DNA of 64,000 nucleotides, taken from assembly GCF_020171745.1 (NCBI RefSeq), contig NZ_JAIVAH010000020.1:124001-188000 (forward strand). Direction: 5' to 3'. Each line of letters starts with the position of its first letter. Positions within the stretch are counted from its first letter, which is position 1. The stretch comes from Prescottella equi (GTDB lineage Bacteria; Actinomycetota; Actinomycetes; Mycobacteriales; Mycobacteriaceae). Below are positions 57,305 through 64,000 of the stretch, piece by piece. The translations under genes were made by a program, and so were the position numbers. The notes under the pieces were generated by a model. That model did no database searches. It was not told the origin of the DNA and saw only the letters and a list, made by a program, of their open reading frames with translations.

Positions 57305-58021
57305 ATGAGGGGTGTGCACCGATCGGAACACGCAGCGCACACCCATGTCATCGTCGCGGTGAAGGACCTCAACCGTGCGAAGACCCGCCTCGCGGAATCA
57401 CTGTCGGCCTCCGACCGGACCGACCTCGTCGTGGCGATGCTGCGGGACACACTGACGGTCCTCGCGGATGCACGCGACACGACGGACCCGGGCCGGATCA
57501 CGGACGTCACGGTCGTGACCCCCGACCCGGTGGTCGCGTCGATCGCCGTCGAGTGCGGCGTCGGGCACCGACCGGACCCACCCCGGCGGGCCACCGGCGA
57601 ATCCGGCCTCAACGCGGCACTCGCGGATGCGGAACGGACGATCGGCACCGCCGCGAGGTCAACCGACGTGGTCGCGCTGCAGGCGGACCTGCCCGCGCTG
57701 CGACGGCACGAACTCCTCGACGCCCTCTCCCAGGCCCGCCGCGCCGGACGCGCGATCGTGGTGGACCACACCGGCACGGGGACGTCGGCGCTGTTCGCCT
57801 GCGGCCCCTCCACCCGCCTCGACCCGAGATTCGGGACCGGCTCCGCGCGATCGCACATCGCGTCGGGGGCCCGGGTTCTCGACGGCCCCTGGCCGGGACT
57901 ACGCCAGGACGTCGACACCCTCGACGACCTCTTCGCGGCGGCGCGCCTCGGTCTCGGACCCGCAACCCAGGCGGTGTTCGACCGCCTCGGATGTACGTCG
58001 GGTGTCCGGCAACCCCGATAG
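57305..58021 (+). CDS. fbiD: 2-phospholactate/phosphoenolpyruvate guanylyltransferase (CofC/FbiD)
   Basis: 238 aa, ATG at 57305. Builds the activated precursor of coenzyme F420; in mycobacteria FbiD uses phosphoenolpyruvate. Blocks HVIVAVKDLNRAKTRLAESL, VVTPDPVVASIAVECG, ALQADLPALRRHELLDAL, and FGTGSARSHIA. Divergent from gpsA. It precedes ppk by 57 bases, as in mycobacteria. Confidence 0.88.
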   Translation: MRGVHRSEHAAHTHVIVAVKDLNRAKTRLAESLSASDRTDLVVAMLRDTLTVLADARDTTDPGRITDVTVVTPDPVVASIAVECGVGHRPDPPRRATGESGLNAALADAERTIGTAARSTDVVALQADLPALRRHELLDALSQARRAGRAIVVDHTGTGTSALFACGPSTRLDPRFGTGSARSHIASGARVLDGPWPGLRQDVDTLDDLFAAARLGLGPATQAVFDRLGCTSGVRQPR

Positions 58022-58078
58022 CTGTGAACTCCGTGTGATCGATTGTCCTGCCTGCGAATCTCGAGGGATGATCGAGAG

Positions 58079-60298
58079 GTGAGCAACGGGAGAGCACTCG
58101 AGCGACGCACGGACTCCGACCGATCCGCGGAGGACGGCTCCAACTCTGATCGAAAGCGGCCGACGGGCACCGGCCACTCGGCCATCATCCCGACCGCCCC
58201 GCCGGCGGCCACGCCCACCGGATCCCCGGACGGCGGGCTCCCCGCGGCGCGCTACCTCAACCGCGAACTGAGCTGGCTCGACTTCAACTCGCGGGTCCTC
58301 GCCCTCGCCGAGGACACCTCGCTGCCCCTGCTCGAACGCGCCAAGTTCCTCGCGATCTTCGCGTCGAATCTCGACGAGTTCTACATGGTTCGGGTCGCCG
58401 GCCTGAAGCGTCGGGACGAAACCGGTCTGTCGGTGCGCTCCGCGGACGGCCTCTCACCCCGGGAGCAGTTGGCGCTGATCGGATCCCGCACGCAGGAGAT
58501 CTCGTACAAGCACGCCCGCGTGTTCCTCGACTCCGTGCGCCCGGCGCTCGCCGAAGAGGGCATCTCGATCATCGGCTGGGCCGACCTCGACACCGAGGAA
58601 CGCACGCGACTCTCGGCACACTTCCACGAACAGGTCTTCCCGGTCCTGACGCCGCTGGCCGTCGATCCGGCACATCCGTTCCCGTACATCAGCGGACTGA
58701 GCCTCAACCTCGCGGTGACGGTGAAGGACGCCGCGACGGGCGGAGAGCACTTCGCGCGAGTGAAGGTGCCCGACAACGTCGACCGCTTCGTACGTGTGAC
58801 CCGCACCGGCGTCACCCCGGGCGCGATCGCGGCGTTCCTGCCCACCGAGGATCTCATTGCCGCCCACCTCGACGTGCTGTTCCCCGGCATGGAAGTGGTG
58901 GAGCACCACGCGTTCCGCGTCACGCGCAACGCCGATTTCGAGGTCGAGGAGGATCGCGACGAGGACCTGCTCCAGGCGCTCGAGCGGGAGCTGGCGCGAC
59001 GCCGGTTCGGTTCCCCGGTCCGCCTCGAGGTGGCCGACGACATGACCGACCACATGCTCGAGCTTCTGCTGCGTGAACTCGACGTCGATCCCGGCGACGT
59101 CATCCAAGTCCCTGGGCTTCTTGATCTTTCGTCGTTGTGGCAGGTCTACGGCGTCGACCGCCCGAATCTGAAGGACGCCCCCTTCGTGCCGGCGACGCAC
59201 CCCGCGTTCGGCGAACGGGAGACACCCAAGAGCGTCTTCTCGACCCTGCGCGACGGCGACGTTCTCGTTCAGCACCCGTACGATTCGTTCTCCACGAGCG
59301 TTCAGCGGTTCATCGAGCAGGCCGCTGCCGACCCGCAGGTCCTCGCGATCAAGCAGACCCTGTACCGCACATCGGGCGACTCCCCGATCGTCAACGCGCT
59401 CGTCGCGGCGGCCGAGGCCGGCAAGCAGGTCGTCGCGCTCGTCGAGATCAAGGCCCGCTTCGACGAGCAGGCGAACATCAAGTGGGCGCGCAAGCTCGAA
59501 CAGGCCGGCGTCCACGTGGTCTACGGACTGGTCGGTCTCAAGACCCATTGCAAGACATGCCTCGTCGTGCGTCGCGAGGGTTCGACCATCCGCCGCTACT
59601 GCCACATCGGGACCGGCAACTACAACCCCAAGACGGCGCGCCTCTACGAGGACGTGGGCCTGTTGACCGCGGCGCCCGAGATCGGTGCCGATCTGACGGA
59701 TCTCTTCAACTCGCTCACCGGGTATTCACGGAAGTCGCAGTATCGCAACCTTCTCGTCGCCCCGTACGGCGTGCGCAAGGGGATCATCGAGCGCATCGAC
59801 GCCGAGATCGAGCACCGGAAGGCGGGCCGAGAAGCCGGAATCCGGCTCAAGGCCAATGCGCTCGTCGACGAGCAGGTGATCGACGCGCTCTATCGGGCAT
59901 CGCAGGCCGGGGTCCCGGTGCGGATCGTGGTCCGCGGAATCTGCGCGCTCAAGCCGGGAGTCCCCGAACTGAGCGAGAACATCGAGGTGCGTTCGATACT
60001 CGGACGTTTCCTCGAGCACTCGCGGATCATGCACTTCCAGGGCTCCGACGAGTTCTGGATCGGCAGCGCCGACATGATGCATCGAAATCTCGATCGCCGC
60101 GTCGAGGTGATGGCACAGGTCAAGGATCCGCGCCTCACCCGCCAACTCGACGAGATCTTCGAATCCGCACTCGATCCCACCACCCGCTGCTGGGTCCTTC
60201 AATCCGACGGTAGTTGGCAGGCAGCGCCCGCCCGTGGCGAGAAGGTGCGCGAGCACCAGGAAGAGATGATGCGCCGGCGCAGATCCACCAGCTCCTGA
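58079..60298 (+). CDS. ppk1: Polyphosphate kinase 1
   Basis: 739 aa, GTG at 58079. Makes polyphosphate from ATP. Blocks: [72 protein letters not shown] (candidate phospho-His), and [17 protein letters not shown]. The N-terminal 45 residues are low-complexity. Followed by mutT1. Confidence 0.96.
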   Translation: MSNGRALERRTDSDRSAEDGSNSDRKRPTGTGHSAIIPTAPPAATPTGSPDGGLPAARYLNRELSWLDFNSRVLALAEDTSLPLLERAKFLAIFASNLDEFYMVRVAGLKRRDETGLSVRSADGLSPREQLALIGSRTQEISYKHARVFLDSVRPALAEEGISIIGWADLDTEERTRLSAHFHEQVFPVLTPLAVDPAHPFPYISGLSLNLAVTVKDAATGGEHFARVKVPDNVDRFVRVTRTGVTPGAIAAFLPTEDLIAAHLDVLFPGMEVVEHHAFRVTRNADFEVEEDRDEDLLQALERELARRRFGSPVRLEVADDMTDHMLELLLRELDVDPGDVIQVPGLLDLSSLWQVYGVDRPNLKDAPFVPATHPAFGERETPKSVFSTLRDGDVLVQHPYDSFSTSVQRFIEQAAADPQVLAIKQTLYRTSGDSPIVNALVAAAEAGKQVVALVEIKARFDEQANIKWARKLEQAGVHVVYGLVGLKTHCKTCLVVRREGSTIRRYCHIGTGNYNPKTARLYEDVGLLTAAPEIGADLTDLFNSLTGYSRKSQYRNLLVAPYGVRKGIIERIDAEIEHRKAGREAGIRLKANALVDEQVIDALYRASQAGVPVRIVVRGICALKPGVPELSENIEVRSILGRFLEHSRIMHFQGSDEFWIGSADMMHRNLDRRVEVMAQVKDPRLTRQLDEIFESALDPTTRCWVLQSDGSWQAAPARGEKVREHQEEMMRRRRSTSS

Positions 60299-60360
60299 CG
60301 CGGAGTCCGCTCCAGTCCGCCGTTCGACCGCGACCCCGGTCGAGGGAAGGAACCACACCC

Positions 60361-61293
60361 TTGAGTCTTGATAAACCGGTCAAAGCAAACATATTCGCGG
60401 CCGGCGCAGTCTTGTGGCGCAAGTCACCGACTAATCCGTACGAGATCGAAATCGCACTCATTCACCGCCCGAAGTATGACGACTGGTCTTTTCCGAAGGG
60501 GAAACTCGATCCCGGCGAAACCTCGATTTCCGCCGCCGTGCGGGAGATCCACGAAGAGACCGGAATTACAGCGCAATTGGGGCGACACCTCTCAGGTGTG
60601 ACATATCCGATACCGGGTCACCGCAAACTCAAGCGCGTCGAGTACTGGGCGGCCGAAGCGGCCGCGGGGCAGTTCACACCGAACGACGAGGTGGACGAGA
60701 TGCTGTGGCTGCCACCGCACGACGTCCCCGACCAGCTCTCCTATCCCATGGACCGAACGATCCTGCGGCGGTTCGTCCAGATCCCGCCGGACACCACCAC
60801 GGTCCTGCTGGTCCGGCACGCGAAGGCCGGGAGCCGGAGAAAATACGTGGGCGACGACGACTCACGGCCACTCGACGAGAAGGGTCGCGTGCAGGCGGAA
60901 GCACTTGTCGCTCAACTGCGCGCGTTCGGGGCGTCCGAGGTCTCGTCGGCCGACCGGACCAGGTGCGTGCAGACCGTGGAACCGATCGCCGAATCGCTCG
61001 ATGTCCCGATCCACATCGAGCCGCTGCTCTCCGAGGAGCAGTACGCGGCCGATCCGGCGAGCGCTCGGGCGCGAGCCCGCAAGATCGCGGCACGGGGCGG
61101 CGTTCAGGTCATCTGCAGCCAGGGCGGCGTGATTCCCGATCTCCTGGAGTGGTGGGCCAAGCGGGACGGCATCACCCTGCCCGCTGCTCGAAACCGCAAG
61201 GCGAGCACCTGGGTCCTGTCACTGTCCGGTGGCCGACTGGTGGCGGCAGATCACATCGACAGCCCACTGCCGGTGCCCCGCAACGCGGATTGA
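60361..61293 (+). CDS. mutT1: Nudix hydrolase fused to histidine phosphatase domain (MutT1)
   Basis: 310 aa, TTG at 60361 behind AAGGAA 9 bases upstream. Residues 1-140 are a Nudix domain with GKLDPGETSISAAVREIHEE and TG; residues 150-310 a histidine phosphatase with LLVRHAKAG. In mycobacteria MutT1 cleans 8-oxo-dGTP and its diphosphate products, and Ap4A-type dinucleotides. Follows ppk by 62 bases. No frameshift. Confidence 0.92.
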   Translation: MSLDKPVKANIFAAGAVLWRKSPTNPYEIEIALIHRPKYDDWSFPKGKLDPGETSISAAVREIHEETGITAQLGRHLSGVTYPIPGHRKLKRVEYWAAEAAAGQFTPNDEVDEMLWLPPHDVPDQLSYPMDRTILRRFVQIPPDTTTVLLVRHAKAGSRRKYVGDDDSRPLDEKGRVQAEALVAQLRAFGASEVSSADRTRCVQTVEPIAESLDVPIHIEPLLSEEQYAADPASARARARKIAARGGVQVICSQGGVIPDLLEWWAKRDGITLPAARNRKASTWVLSLSGGRLVAADHIDSPLPVPRNAD

Positions 61294-61306
61294 CCTTCGG
61301 ACACAC

Positions 61307-61347
61307 GACAAGGCGGCCACGGGATTCGATCCCGTGGCCGCCTTGTC
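61307..61347. terminator. Bidirectional hairpin between mutT1 and hupB
   Basis: A perfect 19-base stem (61307-61325 and 61329-61347) with a TCG loop. It starts 13 bases after the mutT1 stop and lies 42 bases past the convergent hupB stop, so it can serve both. Confidence 0.9.
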
Positions 61348-61389
61348 AGTTACGGAGTATTCCGCCGACTTCCGCCGACGTCGCGCGAC

Positions 61390-62130
61390 TTACTTGCGCG
61401 CGGTGCGCTTGGCCGGAGCCTTCTTGGCCGCGGTCTTCTTCGCGACGGTCTTCTTCGCGACGGTCTTGGCCGGAGCCTTGGCCGCAGTCTTCTTCGCGAC
61501 GGTCTTCTTCGCGACGGTCTTGGCCGGAGCCTTGGCCGCAGTCTTCTTCGCGACGGTCTTGGCCGGAGCCTTGGCCGCAGTCTTCTTCGCGACGGTCTTG
61601 GCCGGAGCCTTGGCCGCAGTCTTCTTCGCGACGGTCTTGGCCGGAGCCTTGGCCGCAGTCTTCTTCGCAACGGTCTTGGCCGGAGCCTTGGCCGCAGTCT
61701 TCTTCGCAACGGTCTTGGCCGGAGCCTTGGCCGCAGTCTTCTTCGCAACGGTCTTCTTGGCCGCCGTCTTCTTGGCAGCCGTCTTCTTGGCCGCCTTCTT
61801 CACGGGCTCTGCCGCACCGCGCTTGACGGCCGGACCCGCGCTGGGCAGCTTCTGGCCACCGGCGATGAGCGCCTTGAACTGCGCGCCGGGACGGAAGGCC
61901 GGAACCGACGTCGGCTTGACCTTGACCGTCTCACCCGTGCGCGGGTTGCGAGCAACACGAGCGGCGCGACGACGCTGCTCGAAGACGCCGAAACCGGTGA
62001 TGGTGACGCTCTCGCCGGCATGGACGGCACGCACGATCGTGTCGACCACGTGCTCGACGGCCTCACTGGCGGTGCGCCTGTCCGTGCCCAGCTTCTCGGT
62101 CAGAACATCGATGAGCTCTGCCTTGTTCAT
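61390..62130 (-). CDS. hupB: HU-like nucleoid protein with lysine-rich tail (HupB)
   Basis: 246 aa. Residues 1-90 are [42 protein letters not shown], and [20 protein letters not shown]. From about residue 105 a lysine/alanine/proline tail of [13 protein letters not shown] units follows. Mycobacterial HupB has the same two-part design and binds DNA nonspecifically; its tail is a target of acetylation. The tail here has seven 13-residue units, six in exact register. Confidence 0.96.
   Translation of the reverse strand: MNKAELIDVLTEKLGTDRRTASEAVEHVVDTIVRAVHAGESVTITGFGVFEQRRRAARVARNPRTGETVKVKPTSVPAFRPGAQFKALIAGGQKLPSAGPAVKRGAAEPVKKAAKKTAAKKTAAKKTVAKKTAAKAPAKTVAKKTAAKAPAKTVAKKTAAKAPAKTVAKKTAAKAPAKTVAKKTAAKAPAKTVAKKTAAKAPAKTVAKKTVAKKTAAKAPAKTVAKKTVAKKTAAKKAPAKRTARK
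61471..61758. repeat. 39-base tandem repeat in the hupB tail
   Basis: Seven copies of a 39-base unit (core CGGAGCCTTGGCCGCAG) begin at 61471, 61525, 61564, 61603, 61642, 61681 and 61720. The last six are spaced exactly 39 bases; the first is offset by one 15-base KKTVA insertion. Copies differ by one synonymous base (cgcgac/cgcaac), consistent with recent slippage or unequal exchange. Confidence 0.9.
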
Positions 62131-62234
62131 GGAAATTCCTCCGCAAACTAATGGTCCACCGTCGGACCGACTACGAACTACGGTAAACCCGAAATCGGCA
62201 AGAGTCTATGTGCCACGCCAATTCTCATCAAGCG

Positions 62235-62267
62235 CGGCCCCCCGATCTGTGGTAGATCGAGGGGCCG
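62235..62267 (-). terminator. Terminator of the leuC-leuD transcript
   Basis: A 14-base stem (62235-62248 and 62254-62267) with one mismatch and a 5-base loop. It lies 20 bases past the leuD stop. No T-run. Confidence 0.8.
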
Positions 62268-62286
62268 AACCAGTTATCCGATTACA

Positions 62287-62898
62287 TCAATTGTCGTCCG
62301 CGATGCGCGCCGGAAGGGTCGCAGGTTTCCATGACGGCCTTGACTTTTCGAACTCGGAAATCGCCTCTACCTGGCGCAACGTGAGTCCGATGTCGTCCAG
62401 ACCCTCGAGCAGACGCCAGCGCGTGTAGTCGTCAATCTCGAACGGCACCACAGTCGTTCCGGCGGTCACGGTCTTGGATGCGAGATCCACCACTAGCTCG
62501 AGACCCGGCTGCTCCTCGAGCAACTTCCACAGCATCTCGACGTCGCTCTGCTCGACCTGAGCGGCAAGCAGACCGGCCTTGCCGGCGTTGCCGCGGAAGA
62601 TGTCGGCGAAGCGCGACGCGATGACGACGCGGAAACCGTAGTCGGACAACGCCCAGACCGCGTGCTCGCGGGACGACCCCGTGCCGAAGTCGGGACCCGC
62701 CACCAGAACGCTGCCCTTGTCGTACGGCGCGACGTTGAGGATGAACTCCGGGTCAGTCCGCCAGGCCGCGAACAGCCCGTCCTCGAAACCGCTGCGGGTC
62801 ACCCGCTTCAGGTACACCGCCGGGATGATCTGGTCGGTGTCGACATTGGACCGGCGCAGCGGAACACCGATTCCCTTATGAGTGGTAAAGGCTTCCAT
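62287..62898 (-). CDS. leuD: 3-isopropylmalate dehydratase small subunit
   Basis: 203 aa, ATG at 62898 behind AGGAGA. Together with LeuC isomerises 2- to 3-isopropylmalate. Opening [49 protein letters not shown]. Starts 26 bases after leuC. The leuC-leuD-hupB order matches mycobacteria. Confidence 0.97.
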   Translation of the reverse strand: MEAFTTHKGIGVPLRRSNVDTDQIIPAVYLKRVTRSGFEDGLFAAWRTDPEFILNVAPYDKGSVLVAGPDFGTGSSREHAVWALSDYGFRVVIASRFADIFRGNAGKAGLLAAQVEQSDVEMLWKLLEEQPGLELVVDLASKTVTAGTTVVPFEIDDYTRWRLLEGLDDIGLTLRQVEAISEFEKSRPSWKPATLPARIADDN

Positions 62899-62924
62899 CG
62901 TTTTTCTCCTAGTTCCCTTGCGCC

Positions 62925-64000
62925 CTATGCCAGGTCTGCCGGTGCCGAGAGCGTGCCCCGCACCGCTGTCGCGGCCGCGACAGCCGGAGAAACGAGGTGC
63001 GTACGCCCACCCTTGCCTTGGCGGCCTTCGAAATTGCGGTTGGACGTCGACGCCGAGCGCTCTCCGGGAGCCAGCTGGTCCGGGTTCATTCCCAGGCACA
63101 TCGAGCATCCGGCCTGACGCCACTCCGCACCCGCCGTGGTGAAGATCTCACCGAGACCTTCGTCTTCGGCCTGCGCGCGCACCCGCATCGAGCCCGGAAC
63201 GACGAGCATCCGGACGCCCTCTGCGACCTTGCGCCCCTTCAGAACCTCCGCAACCGCACGAAGATCCTCGATGCGCCCGTTGGTGCACGAACCGACGAAA
63301 ACGGTGTCGACGGGCACCTCACGCAGCGGCGTGCCCGCCTCCAGACCCATGTACGCCAGCGCCTTCTCGGCCGCGAGACGCTCGCTCTCGTCGGCGATAT
63401 CTGCCGGATTGGGAACCGAATCACCGAGCGGGGCACCCTGACCGGGGTTCGTGCCCCAGGTGACGAACGGCGTCAGTGCCGCACCGTCGATGCGCACCTC
63501 GGCGTCGAAAACCGCGTCGTCGTCGGTCTTCAGCTGGTCCCAGGCCGCCACAGCCGCGTCCCAGTCGGCGCCCTGCGGGGCGTGCGGGCGGCCCTTGATG
63601 AATTCGTAGGTGATCTCGTCCGGGGCGATCATGCCGGCGCGGGCGCCGGCCTCGATCGACATGTTGCAGATCGTCATCCGCGATTCCATGGAGAGCTTGC
63701 GGATCGCCTCGCCGCGGTATTCGAGGACGTAGCCCTGTCCCCCACCGGTGCCGATCTTCGCGATCACGGCGAGGATCAGGTCCTTGCTCGTGACGCCCGG
63801 CGCCAGTTCACCGTCGACGGTGATGGCCATCGTCTTGAACGGGCGCAGCGACAGCGTCTGCGTCGCCATCACGTGTTCGACCTCGCTGGTGCCGATTCCC
63901 ATTGCCAGAGCACCGAAAGCACCGTGCGTGGACGTGTGGCTGTCACCACACACGACGGTGGTACCCGGCTGCGTCAGGCCGAGCTGAGGGCCGACGACGT
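62925..64000 (-). CDS. leuC: 3-isopropylmalate dehydratase large subunit, start outside window
   Basis: 358 codons visible; the frame is open to the window edge, so the N-terminal quarter is missing. Binds a [4Fe-4S] cluster: [30 protein letters not shown] and [13 protein letters not shown] give the three Cys. It ends [12 protein letters not shown]. Upstream residues [20 protein letters not shown] continue the normal sequence. Same transcript as leuD. Confidence 0.97.
   Translation of the reverse strand, partial: VVGPQLGLTQPGTTVVCGDSHTSTHGAFGALAMGIGTSEVEHVMATQTLSLRPFKTMAITVDGELAPGVTSKDLILAVIAKIGTGGGQGYVLEYRGEAIRKLSMESRMTICNMSIEAGARAGMIAPDEITYEFIKGRPHAPQGADWDAAVAAWDQLKTDDDAVFDAEVRIDGAALTPFVTWGTNPGQGAPLGDSVPNPADIADESERLAAEKALAYMGLEAGTPLREVPVDTVFVGSCTNGRIEDLRAVAEVLKGRKVAEGVRMLVVPGSMRVRAQAEDEGLGEIFTTAGAEWRQAGCSMCLGMNPDQLAPGERSASTSNRNFEGRQGKGGRTHLVSPAVAAATAVRGTLSAPADLA

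Noticed and set aside
61431-61760. CRISPR-like array
   Set aside because: Units are contiguous without spacers and are coding repeats of hupB.

Overview
The window is high-GC actinobacterial DNA. The gene content (extended lysine-rich HupB, SepIVA, two-domain MutT1, FbiD-type CofC, DUF3515, MocR and Kdp genes) points to Mycobacteriales, most likely Rhodococcus or a close relative. That placement is inferred from gene families, gene order and codon style, not from a marker gene.

Layout. (1) 1-9346 is an accessory-looking stretch: the end of a YVTN beta-propeller protein, two divergent genes of unknown function, a second YidC with a small membrane partner, an HPP membrane protein facing a TetR regulator with a paired operator, an SRPBCC-SnoaL fusion, an AlkZ-like winged-helix protein and a 618-residue alpha/beta hydrolase with a hydrophobic C-terminal segment. 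(2) 9347-25617 is a conserved core read mostly leftward: amidohydrolase, ffh, glnD, glnB, amtB, ftsY, a glutathione peroxidase, smc, acyP and osmC. It is interrupted by a secreted beta-propeller protein and an SOS-boxed DUF222/HNH gene whose 3' end is frameshifted by a short palindromic insertion. (3) 25610-37386 is an insert relative to the mycobacterial order: an AGCS symporter, the kdp potassium system (a 30-residue small protein, kdpF, A, B, C, D, E), and a PPOX-like gene divergent from a MocR regulator. (4) 37322-49434 returns to the core: mutM, rnc, rpmF, DUF177, sepIVA, coaD, rsmD, pyc, recG and a DAK-domain protein. (5) 49748-64000 holds rpmB, an enoyl-CoA hydratase, ung, a gamma-carbonic anhydrase-like protein, thiL, a RAM-only Lrp protein, DUF3515, ddl, gpsA, fbiD/cofC, ppk, mutT1, hupB, leuD and the start-less end of leuC.

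How the genes work together. amtB-glnB-glnD form a nitrogen-sensing operon under a likely GlnR box. ffh and ftsY are the two SRP GTPases and YidC the insertase. The kdp genes are a tightly overlapped operon with its sensor pair at the end. mutM, recG, ung, mutT1 and the AlkZ-like protein give the region a genome-maintenance flavour. leuC-leuD are leucine biosynthesis. Perfect hairpins mark several transcript ends (ftsY, osmC, rpmB, mutT1/hupB, leuD).

No rRNA, tRNA, CRISPR array, transposase or prophage was found. The signals most worth a second look are a four-half-site dyad at 9256-9333, the twin TetR operators, the GlnR box, the SOS box plus frameshift at the HNH gene, the unannotated 30-residue ORF before kdpF, and the apparent ATC start of thiL.
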